DNA of 64,000 nucleotides from the NCBI RefSeq assembly GCF_040436345.1, contig NC_133221.1:31323589-31387588 (forward strand), read 5' to 3'. The DNA is from Pagrus major. Taxonomy: Eukaryota; Chordata; Actinopteri; Spariformes; Sparidae. The position numbers and the translations under genes are program-made. The notes under the pieces were generated by a model, which was not told the DNA's origin, did not search any database, and was given only the letters and a program-made list of their open reading frames with translations. Position 1 is the stretch's first letter. Each line of letters starts with the position of its first letter. Below, one piece after another: positions 12,665 through 24,044 of the stretch.

Positions 12665-15029
12665 TACTGATAGACTGGCTTCCGACAAACAGATATTCCC
12701 TTTTTTACTGTAACTCACTTGCAAAAGAGTGTGTACTGAACAATTACATGAACACGCACACAGACACACACTCATCTTGCCTCGGCCCCATGTTCTCATT
12801 ACCCAACAGGAACTGAAGATCTGGGAATAGATCCAGGTTTCTCTGTCTCCCTCCCGCTCGATTTGTCAGCTCTGCTCCCCTCCAATCTGAGCCATTTTCT
12901 TAATATGGCCAGAGAGGGAGTTGTTATGATCCCTCCCTTTCTGCCTGCAGTGGTTCAGCTGGCCTCTGTCTGCACCGGCTTGCAGTCAGGGAAGATTCTT
13001 AAGGTTCATTTAATGTGGTGGCACCTGTGAGGGCCTTGATCCAGCATGGCTTTAGCTACCTGCCTGGTCTCATGGTTCCCTCTCTCTAAACCTCCACATC
13101 TCCAGGTTTGTTGGTTTACTGCCTTAAACACTAACACACACATCCCTCCCTGAACCATACATCCCACTCACCACTAATGCAATTCATTGTACACACCCAG
13201 TACTTTTGTAAGTAGTTTTGTTTTATTAATTAAATACTTAACTTGAACTATGACCTGTCTTGTCTCCCCTCCTTACCACATACATTAGGTAGGTTGAGAA
13301 ATGTAGGGGCTTGTCCTTTACAGGGTGTCAACTTTTTAGGAGTTGATTAAAAATGTAACACTGGACTGGCTAGATTAAGATTAAGCCAGTGTAGTTATTC
13401 ACTGACCATTTGGGGAGGGGAGATGTCAGGTCTTCTTGGTGCCTGTTGACCTCCCTGAAAGGGGCAATTTGGAAGATGAGACATTATGAGCAGCGTGTGA
13501 AGAAACAGCAGTGTTGACGTTCTGTCAAAGACGTCTATGTTCTGTGTGACAGAGATGTCTACTGAAGTTAGCATGCTAACCAGCTAGCCCCTTTGTAGCT
13601 CAAGAGGTGATAGTCTGATAGCCCCGTAGTTTCAGCTGCAAGATGTCAAAGCAGCCAGTTCACTACTTAGTCTAATAAGTCAACAAAATAAACTGACAAA
13701 ATGTCAAGAAAGGAAATATTCTTACATCTGTTTTCCTTCCTAAACAGAAAAATACAAATGCTGTGTCTTCTCGTCCCCAGAGCCATAGTCCTGGTCAGTG
13801 CTGCTGTAAATCACTTCTGTACTGTATCACCTGACTTCACGCTGGCATCAGTCGGTCTCAGAGGCAGTGTTTAGTCCCAGTCTGGTGTCCTGCTGTGTTT
13901 ATTGGGAAAGAGTTAGTTAGCGGTAAAGCTGCCCCCTAAAGTTTGGGAACTAGCTTCGAATTCTGGCCATTTCTTAAAAATGACCCCTTAAGAGTATGCT
14001 GTAGAAGACTTTGGTATTTGGTCCCCTTTTGTTTTGCTAGTTGTACTTGATTGGTGCTTTGTGGGGGACCCTACCAGAGATATTCTGTTTGAGGAGTACC
14101 TTTCTCATTGCATGCACATGTCAGTAGCAGGTACCCCTACTGAATTCACAGTGTCTACTTAGGTGACAGTGTAGGTGGATGTTGGAAGGGAGCAATATTA
14201 GTCCCCAATATATTTGGTTTGTCAACCCATTTGCTTAGAGTTTAAGGTAAGTACTGGTGTAAGTTATCAGTGACTGTCCACATCTCACTTAGTAAGGGCC
14301 ATATGCATCACCAAGGGTTAAAGAGGGTCACAAAGGGTTATCTGTTTTTGTTTTTTTACCATATACATTTTAATACATATTCACCATCAATATTGAAGAG
14401 TTATACAAATGGGAAATCTGCATTTTGGGTGTCACATAAGTAAGGTAAAGTAAATTATTATTTCAAGCAAATAATCATGTTCAGCCTGCATTGGCCTTAA
14501 CGCATGAATGTGTTGAAGACATTTCCTTCCTCACAGAACATTTGCAACAACTGTTTATTTTTTTTATTTTTATTTTTTTTAAATATTTACCCTGTGGGTT
14601 TTTTTTTGTTACCATCAGAAGCACTATGGCACCAGTGGGTCCCCATTTTGTTTCTATTGTGTGAGAACACACGAGGACATACATGCAATGTGCTTCACAT
14701 CCAGTCAAGGGTTTCGCGCTATTCTTCTGATGAACAGTTGGTAATATTCCAACTACGCAAGGCAAAAAAGACCGGGGTCTGACCTGGACTTGGCATGTCT
14801 TTGGCACAGACTGAATGGGTTGTGATGTGTTTTCTAATGTAACAGAAATCATCTCAACCACATTTTTAGATTGTTATAATGTGCACTGAAATGTAATGTA
14901 GGTATAGAGAAATAGAGAAAAAGAGAGGGATATGGGGAAGGCCAGTAGTTTAGATTAGGTGGGGCTGGCAACTGTTTTCTGTTTGGTAACCTTGCTGTGC
15001 ATTTGGCTCTGACCAGCTGGTTAGACTAT

Positions 15030-15030
<1 letters not shown>
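12665..15030. other. intergenic, nothing recognised
   Basis: No supportable gene, RNA or bounded repeat. The open frames near 14,480-14,860 have no domain and overlap on both strands. Confidence 0.5.

Positions 15031-15032
<2 letters not shown>

Positions 15033-15093
<61 letters not shown>
15033..15093. repeat. (CA)n microsatellite
   Basis: About 29 CA units; open frames across it are artefacts. Confidence 0.95.
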
Positions 15094-15097
<4 letters not shown>

Positions 15098-15246
15098 TAA
15101 TATACTTGCATGCTTGGCATGTGAGTACATCAATGAATTAATCTCCAGGCTAGTTAAAGTATGCCTGATTACCTCTCAGTCTGTGAGGCTGTAAAGTTGT
15201 ATAGTGTGAGTGTACACAGAAAAAATGCAGATACACTACCACCAGT

Positions 15247-15283
<37 letters not shown>
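15247..15283. repeat. (CA)n microsatellite
   Basis: About 18 CA units, in the same sense as the array 150 bp upstream. Confidence 0.95.
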
Positions 15284-15285
<2 letters not shown>

Positions 15286-15289
15286 ACAC

Positions 15290-15905
15290 TTGCAAACATC
15301 TTGTTATTCCTGAGATTGTGACGTCCTGAGTGCGAGTGAGTCAGCCTCACATGTCTGCTCCTCAGTGAGTCTGTGTGATTACTCTGCTGGGGCCTGACTG
15401 TCTTTTATGACTTGAAATCCTCACAGTACAGTTTACTGTACTGGTGGTAAGAGTTGATACCACACATTAACCACATTGAAGGAGTGTATGTGCAGGTGCA
15501 GGAGATCTTAAGTAGTAGGTTTTGCTGTAATGACAATGAACTCTTGTTCTAGGCTGGTCTGGCTGTGTTTGCTGTCGTGTTGCTTGTGCAGAAGATTGTG
15601 AAGAGGTTTTACTGTTCAGGTTATCTCAGCTTTTGCACTGTTAATTTTTGATTGTTTAGCACCATTTTGTGTTGCGTGTTTCATTCAGTAGTCATGCTCA
15701 TTTTATGTCTGATGAGGAAAAATGTCAATTGTATTTAATTAATGTTGATGCTCAATAAAGTTTTGAGCCATCATTAGGCCCACAGTGGGATGCATACTTC
15801 TCGCCCTCTGACAGGTGACTCCATTAGCTAACCCTGACCAACATACCTATTGATTGTTTTTGAAATCCTACCCTTATGTCTACATTGTACCTGCTTAGGA
15901 TAAGG
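15290..15905. other. intergenic, nothing recognised
   Basis: No gene or repeat boundary is seen. Confidence 0.5.
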
Positions 15906-15909
15906 TACA

Positions 15910-16157
15910 GTGCCTGGTCCAATTTTCATGATAGACAGTTTCATCTTAACCATTGTTTCTCATCGGGGCAGTACCGCCGACCCGGATGGCAACACACTTC
16001 CACAGAGACTCTTTCACCAGACCAAGGACATACCAGTGACCAAATTACACAAAGAGGTAATGGATCATTTTGGAAAACCAAAATTACTTTTGCTGTGTGC
16101 TGTTGGAGATCTGTGAAACTACAGTCCCAAAGAAGTTGACGCAATCCAAAATTTGAA
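15910..16157 (+). other. coding-like fragment, unrecognised
   Basis: One frame reads ADPDGNTLPQRLFHQTKDIP and then VTKLHKEVMDHFGKPK. After a single in-frame TGA it continues as NYSPKEVDAIQNLK and meets a strong donor-like GTAAGT at 16,158. The composition and helix-like pattern look protein-derived rather than random, and an AG acceptor-like site lies near 15,970. I do not recognise the family. It may be a pseudogene exon or part of an old transposon protein. Confidence 0.3.
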
Positions 16158-16639
16158 GTAAGTTTGCTGTGTGGTTGTGAAACGGAAATATTGAGAGGTT
16201 TACTCTGAAATGTTTAGGAATGCTTGTTTTTTAACAATTAACTAGTTGTAAAACTCACTTGCCTCTTCCTAGCCTTAGAATCTGACTCGCTCTTCTTGAG
16301 GTTTGACATTTCAAAACAGGGTTAGGAAATAGAAAATGGCCAAAAATTGAAAGACCAGGTAGAATCTTGTAGTTTTGTGAAAAACTGGTTTACAGTGTTT
16401 GGAGCACTGGGATATAGGCCTGTGCAGGAACGGTAGGAAGAAGTAAGGATGACTCACTCTCCTAGGGATGATGATTTGCACTCCCAATACTTCATGTAAT
16501 TCATTTTTTGCTCTCCTTGCATAGACAGAAATGTCTTGTGTCTTCTAAGTAGAATGCTGCTTGAAAGAATTAGAAAGTGATTGTTGGTAAAAGTAAGAGT
16601 AGTATCGATTCTGTAAGGACACTCCCACACAAAGTTTTA

Positions 16640-16765
16640 AAAGCCTGCAAACTCCCCTCCAGTTAGTTAGAACTGAAAAAGCTTTTATGATGAGAGGTGA
16701 AACATCAGTCCAGAAGATACAGCACTTAGAATTACCAGGACCTAGATGACTGAGAACTAAAGTAA
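16640..16765 (+). repeat. fragment of a fish interspersed repeat (retroelement tail?)
   Basis: The block with GAAAAAGCTTTTATGATGAG, then AGGTGAAACATCAGTCCAGA, resembles a motif (GAAGAAGC..GGATGAGAGGTGAAACGTCTTC-like) that recurs in fish genomes and that I associate loosely with retroelement 3' ends. Family and boundaries are uncertain. Confidence 0.35.
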
Positions 16766-16983
16766 ATGAAAGTGTTTATCTGGAGGGATCTTAAAGACAG
16801 AAAATGTGAAGTTATTTTAGTAGGCCAGAGAAAGATTTATCCGGTCCTGAGAAGTACATGTACGATAATTCTGGTACCGATAGTGTTTAATATGTTACAA
16901 CATGGTTTAAAATAACTGCAGATGATGGTCTTCTCAAATTTCCCAGAAATGGGATATTTGACCGGATCAGAAAAAAAAAAAAT

Positions 16984-17170
16984 TTGAGAGAGAAATTTAG
17001 TTCATGCCCTGATAGAAACAAGCACTTCTTTTGCCTTAGACTTTGGAGGGATGAAAATATACACCGTAATGCAGAATCCCAAAAAGCATTGCTCACAGAT
17101 CAAAATAAAAAGCTAACAGCTCAATTGGAAGAAGTAGAAAAAAAACACAATGCAGACAGAAAATACATCA
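16984..17170 (+). other. coding-like, coiled-coil-rich fragment
   Basis: The frame contains RNAESQKALLTDQNKKLTAQ followed by LEEVEKKHNADRKYI, a charged heptad-like stretch of about 35 residues. It has no recognisable start, and it ends where the inverted interspersed repeat begins at 17,178. It could be a relic of a protein-coding exon or chance; no family is recognised. Confidence 0.25.
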
Positions 17171-17177
17171 GACTCTC

Positions 17178-17766
17178 AAGCCCCATTCACACTGCCCTTT
17201 CAGTCTGGGAATCATGCACTGATTCTCCGCATCACCGTCTGTGTGAAAGTTACAGATGCGTAGAGGGGGGACAGTTTCGCCGGACAGCAGAGGCGAGATG
17301 GCGTCTGTGTGAATGGAAAAGCCGGAGGCGCGTATCAGGGGTGTGTCGGTCTGATGGTGTTCAGTCTGACAACTAAACAGATCCTTCACTCATAAAATAA
17401 AAGAGAAATGTCCCACATTCAACCCACAAAGCAACGTTACAGGACCAAACAACAGTAATTTGGTAACTGGTAGTGTCTTTGGCAACTTATATGAGGAAAA
17501 AAATACCGCAGTTATACGTGGAAAAGTGTTTGTCATCCTGTCTGTCCTACTGACTCTTCTGCTTTCTGATTTCTACATTCTGTCCCCGGCAGCAGAGCCA
17601 GACAGCTCCCACAATTGAATGGCAGTGATTATGTGAGGCAATTCAGAGTAAAAAACTTTAACTCACCATGTGTTTGTAACCCTCCACTATTGTGCTGTTG
17701 TAGTTACTGTCTCTGGAAACTTGTATTGAAAAAAATCACCTTGACTGTCAGCCCTCCTGACCGATA
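17178..17766 (-). mobile_element. unnamed interspersed repeat, copy 2 (inverted)
   Basis: The reverse complement aligns with 757-1237: from AGCCCCATTCACACTG at the low end to GTCAGCCCTCCTGA at 17,747-17,760. This copy is about 110 bp longer, with an extra block around 17,570-17,640. Identity looks like 75-80% by eye, so both copies are old. Confidence 0.65.
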
Positions 17767-17814
17767 CTTTGGTCAGGGGGGCTGAAATTACTTTTTCTGT
17801 TATCACAGAGATTA

Positions 17815-17893
17815 AAGTACCAAAAAAAGGTACCGTTGGGCACCGGTATCAAATTCCAGGTACCGGTTCAAATGTAAACAGTACCCAACCCAA
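17815..17893 (+). mobile_element. terminal fragment of a hAT family related to 56,016-56,880
   Basis: The run from GTACCAAAAAAAGGTACCG through CACCGGTATCAAATT and CCAGGTACCGGTTCAAATG to GTACCCAACCC parallels the last ~90 bp of the hAT element in flna intron 9, which has the same order of GGTACC, CCGGTATC, CAGGTACC, CGGTTCA and GTACCCA motifs. Only one end is present here. Confidence 0.5.
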
Positions 17894-17894
17894 A

Positions 17895-19245
17895 CTCAGA
17901 AATTGTTTCGTTTTTTTAAACCTTGCACCTTGGATAATTAAGAGTTATTGTCAGGTCATCTTTATGTGTTTTAGTCACACGTACATTTGGACATCCCTCA
18001 ATCCATTAGCCCTCAGTTCTTTAATTGCTGTTTCTGTGTAACTGATTTGTGTGCCTCAGCTGGTCATAAAAGCCACACCATATGTCTAAATATGGACATT
18101 TAATGAGTAAAGTTTTTCCATATTTACTCCACTTTGTCATTCGGGCACCACTTTTATGTGGTGTGCCTTTGAGCTCCAGTCAGATGGGGGGTGAGAGAGA
18201 GCAAGGAATGCGAGTAAAGAGACCAAAGATCTTTGTTTAATTACCTGCAAGAGGCATTTAATGTGCTGTTTATGGGTCTAATTGAAGTGCTTAGGCCACG
18301 TGTCTGTATAATCATATGGGCAGTGACTTAATGTGCATGTACATAGTTTGTCAGTATCAGTACGTTTGTTAACATTTATCTCAATCACGTGTGTGTGAAG
18401 GAGAACCATAGGCAATATGCAAGTGCATGAGGACCCTTTTAGACAGACATTCCTCCATCACGTCCAGTAAAACAATTTACCACTTTAGCTCCTTAACTGG
18501 TGAACAGAGAGAAGCGTTGTTATGAGACTGTCAGCTGGGCCCTGACTCCCTGATCTGTAACTACTTTCTCTGGAACTACTACTCTCTGTCATTGTTCGTT
18601 CTCTTTTAAATCCTTGTGATGAGAGTTTATTAATTAGAGTCTATTTTTTTTAAAAGTTACGTAAACAGTTCTCTTACTCTTGATCTGAAGCTCAACTCTG
18701 AGGCTATTATGTGAATAGTTTTCTAATAAATGATAACTATAGTAACCTAAATGGTTGGTTGGTGGTTGGAAGTAACCAGGAGTTGTTATACTCAACCACT
18801 TTCACTTGAAACACCACCACTTCCAGTGTAAGCCCTGCCTGTTCCTAGTATGGGTATGGATACAGATTTTATTCATAAATATTTACAATATAATTTGGAT
18901 AAAATTAGGCCCTTACTTTTGAGATAGTCCTTACCCAGGCTTCTGGCTGCAGGTTTGATCTCTGCGGTGAGTTGAAACCTTCTGGGGAGTGGGCAAGGAC
19001 TATTGATGACAAGTACAGTTATTTCTGATGTTTTTTTGTTTTTTTATTAAGCTGGACAAAGTTTTGGAACATACAACACTTAATTACTGATGGACCAGAT
19101 AGTAGGTGGTGTAAGTTGTTGGGATATAGAGCTGAGGGTCATCAGATCATCCACATAACAATGGCAGTAAACATTGTGTGACTGCAGTGGTACACTGAAT
19201 TTGTCACAACATTATAATATTTATTTGTTCTTCTTTATCTGTCCT
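17895..19245. other. intergenic; possible conserved non-coding or LINE scraps
   Basis: No gene is supported. Bases 18,040-18,400 are rich in TAATTA/ATTTAATG-type motifs and low in repeats. Bases 18,940-19,180 resemble scraps of a minus-strand LINE (phrases such as CATCCACATAACAATG) but are too short to assign. Confidence 0.4.
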
Positions 19246-19246
19246 G

Positions 19247-19254
19247 TGTGTGTG

Positions 19255-19312
<58 letters not shown>

Positions 19313-19346
19313 TGTGAGTGTGAATGTGTGTGTGTGTGTGTGTGTG
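19247..19346. repeat. interrupted (TG)n microsatellite
   Basis: TG units broken by GAG and AA interruptions over about 100 bp. Confidence 0.9.
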
Positions 19347-19456
19347 TTTACCCTAACAGTCTCTGGTGATGTAACTTTAACAAGCCGCATACAGATGATG
19401 TCACTGACCGCCTGGACAAGCTTACAACCACAATGGCAAACATATGACTCTTATTA

Positions 19457-19459
19457 ACA

Positions 19460-19513
<54 letters not shown>
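19457..19513. repeat. compound (CA)n-(GA)n microsatellite
   Basis: About 11 CA units followed by about 17 GA units. Confidence 0.9.
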
Positions 19514-19514
<1 letters not shown>

Positions 19515-19515
<1 letters not shown>

Positions 19516-20460
19516 TTTATGGCTTAAATGCTTTAAAGAGTCAAGTTGATAACTACAAGTTTTCTAACAGTTATTTTTATCCATCCCCTCCTTCCCTCCC
19601 CCTCTGTTCCTCCTATTCCTTCTGTCTGTCCATTAAGCCTTCTCCCTCCTGTCTTCATCCCCTCCGTCTATCTCCCTACCTCCCTCTCTCTACTCATCTC
19701 CTTTAGTCTTCTATTCCATACTACAGCCTCCTCTCTTACACAAAGAACATACAGTACATGCTACATTGCTTCAATTTCAAGAAGGTTTGAGACATATTCC
19801 CTACAGGGATGTTAGATGACACCAAACCACACAACACCGTAAATACTGTATATTCAAGTACTTTCTTGCCATGAGTCAGATGAGAAGATCAAGACCACTG
19901 ATGTGCAGTATGAAGCAACAGCCGACAGCTCACCGGAAACCTGGCTCTATTGGCAGGTGAAGTCTGGTGAAGACTATGTAAAGAGAGTTGAAGGAAGACT
20001 TGGTAGTCTTTTATTTTCAGTAAGTCATATCTACAGGAGCAAAGTCATCTCCACTGTAAACCCACCGCTCACCAAGATCGCTGCTCTCACTGTGATTGAA
20101 TATAACCACATGAGGGCTCAGCAGTTATCTGCTACAGTAATGAGACATGGCCAAATGATGAGCTACATGGATGTAACTCTAGACCCCTCGTAGTAAATGC
20201 ATAGTCTATGGAAGCAAAGAAAGGGCATATTTAATGAAAATTTTACAAGCAACCTTTTCACGTTTTGTAATTTCAAGACCTTTTATGGTTAACAAATTCA
20301 AGTTCAATACTCAGAAAAACTTAATTCATCCTTTCCAGTATCTGAACCTTTAACCAATAAAATAAAATTGCAGAATTGGACATTATTACGCATAAATTCC
20401 TTTTTTTTTCAAAGTGAAATATTTCAATGCTTTCAATTTAATACATTTCAATTGCAACAT
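19515..20460. other. intergenic, nothing recognised
   Basis: A 96-codon open frame at 19,903-20,193 has no recognisable domain. A perfect CArG sequence, CCTTTTATGG, at 20,279-20,288 has no promoter context and is consistent with chance. Confidence 0.5.
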
Positions 20461-20463
20461 TAA

Positions 20464-20540
20464 AGGTCCAGTCTGTAGGATTTAGGAGGATCAATTAGCA
20501 GACATAATATAATAAATTATTCATAGTTTCATTAGTGTTC
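20464..20540 (+). mobile_element. common fish repeat, left end (split by later insertions)
   Basis: AGGTCCAGTCTGTAGGATTT begins a stretch I recognise from a widespread fish repeat, whose other end appears in reverse complement at 23,825-24,012. The two ends therefore flank about 3.3 kb of younger insertions. Confidence 0.55.
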
Positions 20541-20629
20541 ACTCTTAGAAATGTTCCTGGTAGAACCTTTTATAATGGTTTGGCCTTTAACCCTTTCAGA
20601 GGGTTCTAACTAGAAATAATCATAGAGGG
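20541..20629. repeat. GGTTCT-type element, left part
   Basis: Repeated GTTCT/AGAACC motifs (TGTTCCTGGTAGAACC, GAGGGTTCTAACTAGAA) resemble a fish DNA repeat with GGTTCT-rich termini. A probable partner block with GAACCTTGAAGAATCC lies at about 23,700-23,826 on the far side of the DIRS-like element. Confidence 0.4.
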
Positions 20630-20960
20630 TTACACCCTTGAGCTTGTGACCAGAGGGTTGCTGGCTCAAATCCCCAAACTGGCAGGATAAATCTTGGTGG
20701 GGAAAGTAAAAGGCAGTGCTTGCTCCACCCTCATTACTACCAGGGCCTTTCAGCAAGGCCCTTAACCCCGACTGCTCCAGTGGAGCTGCTCAGTGGCTGG
20801 CAGATCAGACTGTGATTGTACTGGGCAGCTTCCAGGTGTGAATGTGTGACTGTGAATGTGGCCAGAGTGTTCCTGAATAAGAGCGCATCACTCTCAGCGA
20901 AGGCTAGCATTAAAAAAGTCAAATTTCCTCCATTAAAGTCCTTAGCTAGACTAAGCTTAC
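20630..20960 (+). mobile_element. tRNA-derived SINE
   Basis: A Pol III B-box-like GGCTCAAATCC lies at 20,663-20,673. Behind it comes a body I recognise from fish SINEs (AGCAAGGCCCTTAACCCCGA, CTGGCAGATCAGACTGTGAT, CTGGGCAGCTTCCAGGTG). It ends near GTCAAATTTCCTCCATTAAA. The family name is uncertain. It sits inside the older repeats that flank the DIRS-like element. Confidence 0.65.
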
Positions 20961-21199
20961 TGAACAAAAATATTAGATTTAACTTGCCTTGATTGAAGTT
21001 TTTTCATTTTCTGTCACTTCAATCCAGCCTCTATTATCAAACTATCTAGCAGAACCACACCCCTGTTTTTCTATAACTACCGACCTTACTTTCTCCCCCT
21101 CTTTCGTTCTCGTATTCTGTGCCAGAACCAAGAACACACAACATTGCTGCCACCCATACCTCCTAATCCAGCATCATCAACCATGTCCGTCATCTTTTC

Positions 21200-23320
21200 A
21201 GAGACCAGTGGCATAGACAACATAGCAGTCCAATAATGCACCAAGGAGGTCGCGGAATATGCAACAACTCTAACGATGCTGGTTGCAACATGTCCCAGTC
21301 CTGTTTCTCCATGTCCGCTCCTTCTGTGGTGGAGGCCACTCCCGCCCAGTTTATCCTATGTTACAAAATGTAATGTATATTCCAGCCTTGGCAACAGCAG
21401 TTCAAAACCATCCCAATCGAGCCTTGGGCATCATGGGCTTCAAAGATAGTTTCGACCCCGGAATTTCAGGTTGACAGGTTACCCATCAGTTTCTCATCAG
21501 CCCCCTTGGCATGCAACTACAAAATACTCCATAAAGAAATGCATCATCAATCTCTCAGCACCCCACAATAATATTCCCAGCATTAACAGCCTGATTCAGA
21601 GCAAAAACTTCTCTCTTCACTTAGCCACCATCAACCATGCCATAGCCCTCATCAGACGTGCCAGGAAAGGGTTATGGTTTTCAAAAGTGGACATCACCAG
21701 CGCCTCCAAGGTTCTCCACATCCACCCTGACTTGTGGCGATTCATCGGTGTCTGCTGGCAAGGTCCATATTACTTTGCTGTTCCTCTGAATCACCCTTGA
21801 CACAAACCTGTTTCAGGCCTCGCTCCCAAATTAAAATTTCAACCACATCACCCTTTTGATTTCCAATTTCCTTCTCGCCCCATGCTGCACCAAACATCAA
21901 CTTCTCTCCCTCCTAGGCTGCATCAATGATATCCTCTGCATCATTCCCCAAGGGCAGGCCTTCATCTCTCACCCACTATCAGTCGCTTCTTCTGTTCCAT
22001 CGCTCTTGACCTCCATCTCTTTCAACAGCTCAGGCCGCGCCAAACTCCAGCTCAACCTCCTTGCCAATTGGAACTGGATCTTTTTCTTCTACGAAGACCA
22101 ACTGACTCAACAACATGACCTCCATCTGTACACTTATGCCGCTCCTTGTGACGGTTTGGGGGCTTTACAACGGAAGATGGTTCACAGGCTAATGGCCACC
22201 TGAACTCGCAAACGAATGCCAGGTCACAAATAAATCCTCATATACTCAGACAACCTCGCAGTTGTTAACACAATCAACAAAGGTCGCTCCAATGCCCCAT
22301 CATCATGTCGTTCATGCGCCGTCTACCTGGCACTAGGTCACTCACTAATATCTTCTCTGTGCAGCTCACATTCCGGGTCATTTCTATGCCATCGCTGACT
22401 GTCTTCTCACTTCTCTGTCCAGAAATTCAGAAGCTTGACCCCTCTTGCAAACAAACACCTGACACTGGTTCCTACATATTCGGCTCTGGCATTCAATCTG
22501 TAAATCCTGCCCTAATACCCCTGATCAACGATTGCCAGAACTCCATCATCAATAGCATCGCCTCCTCAACCCTCTCTTCCTCCTGGTTAGCCTGGAACTG
22601 CTTTCGCTACTTTAATCACCTGTGGGCTATGGGCATCAAAACCCATGCAATCAAAGTCTATCTCAGAGGTATTAGCTTTTTTTCCAAACTCCTGACAGGC
22701 AGCCTCGGCCCAGCTCACAGCCAGCTTCAGATATCCTCACTCCTAAGAGGTCTTATAGGCCAAGAGCCAGCCCAAAATCCTCGCCGCTTTCCACTCACTG
22801 TAGATACAGGATACAGCAAACCCTCACGTCGCTTGAACCTTAGAAACCATCCTTCGGTTTCCTCAGATGCTCTGAATTCACTGCCTCAACCCTTCACTTT
22901 GATCCTCAGTGACACACCTGCATTTTTTTCAGACAATACCATGGTAAATAACTGAATGAACAAAAGCTAATCAATCTGGTCAACCCACTCCAGTCTTCTT
23001 CCTTAACGTTCAATTATCACTGAACCCTGTCATGACCCTCACAAACTACTTGCATTTCCAGAAATCTCAGAGTATAACCTAGGAAGATCCTCTCTTCATC
23101 TCTGAGTCTGGACCGGTGGTTAATTGTTTCTGGTTCCATCACATCCACCATGGTCTCTCCTTGCCCAGCATCTCTCCTGTCCACTACTGTGGACACTCAT
23201 TCAGAATCAGAGCCACTGCCTTGGCCTCCCACAATGGCATCCCAGAACATTTCATGCAAATGATGGGCCGATGGTCATCCCAAGCATATCACCGTTACGT
23301 TTGATTGGATCACAAAGACC
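21200..23320 (+). mobile_element. DIRS-like tyrosine-recombinase retrotransposon, decayed
   Basis: The order is that of DIRS/Ngaro elements. A Cys/His zinc-knuckle-like piece (CNNSNDAGCN, SFCGGGHSRPV in shifted frames) is at about 21,255-21,345. Reverse transcriptase follows at about 21,471-21,830 (SLIQSKNFSLHLATINHAIA, SKVDITSA, GVCWQGPYYFAVPL). RNase H is at about 22,090-22,400 (LHLYTYAA, SDNLAVVNTINKG). A tyrosine recombinase runs from about 22,460 to 23,304, starting near SSWLAWNCFRYFNHLW. The recombinase C-terminus keeps H-x-x-R (HSFRIRA) and GRWSSQAYHRYV with the tyrosine, but the frame is broken between 22,955 and 23,116. The RT active site appears degraded (INDILC where an aspartate pair is expected). 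There is no integrase, as expected for this class. Terminal repeats were not delimited. Confidence 0.8.
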
Positions 23321-23824
23321 TCAGATCTGCTCAATCTTGTCTTATATAGTATAATGTACGTTTCTGGGGGTCCGTCATGCTCGGGGTGCTACGGCAGATT
23401 CCCTTACGAAGCTTTCCCCAATGCAACTCCATCATCAGAATCTACAATCATCCAGCCGCACTCATATACGTTTGTAACGTATCTTGTCGATGGTGTGGTC
23501 CTTGCTAGTGAATTGAAGCGATCTTTCAGAGTTTCTGGAGCAGGACCACACCTCACCCGCTACCCTTCCATCTTTTCTATAAATACCCTCCAAATCCTCT
23601 CATCCTCTTTTATCTCATATTCTGCACAGCAAAACCCAAACCTAACATCTACATATAAAAGTACCATTTTAAAAATAGGTAAACATTTGAAGTTGAGGAT
23701 CTTTAATACCAATGCTTTAAAAAAAAACCTTGAAGAGCTGTGTCTTCAAAAGTGGGTTATTTGGATGAAATGGTTCTTAATGGTCCTACATGAACCTTGA
23801 AGAATCCTTTATTTCCAAAAAAGG
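23321..23824. other. right flank of DIRS-like element and GGTTCT-type element, right part
   Basis: Bases 23,321-23,640 may be the 3' untranslated or terminal-repeat region of the DIRS-like element. Bases 23,700-23,824 resemble the other end of the GGTTCT-type repeat seen at 20,541. No gene is present. Confidence 0.4.
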
Positions 23825-24012
23825 GTTGCCCAGAACAGACAAACCAAACACTGTCTGCAGAGGGGGCCTTTTGCGTTTCTTTGTATTTTTAGCATTTTTA
23901 GCAGCCACTGTAAGATCTCTTACTCTAGAGGAAGAGGTAAGGAGGGGTATATTACATTGGTTCCAATCTACAACTTTACCACTAGATGCCACTAAATCCT
24001 ACTGACTGGTCC
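23825..24012 (-). mobile_element. common fish repeat, right end (inverted)
   Basis: The reverse complement runs GGACCAGTCAGTAGGATTTA, then GTGGCATCTAGTGGTAAAG, then a block with GACAGTGTTTGGTTTGTCTG. It matches the repeat whose left end is at 20,464; the outer ~20 bp of the two ends are inverted repeats of each other (GGNCCAGTCNGTAGGATTTA). Confidence 0.6.
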
Positions 24013-24044
24013 TCAGTAGGGATTGGAAGATTAGGGCCACTGTG

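Noticed and set aside
20279..20288. Perfect CArG box CCTTTTATGG
   Set aside because: No promoter or gene context; about four perfect CArG matches are expected by chance in 64 kb.
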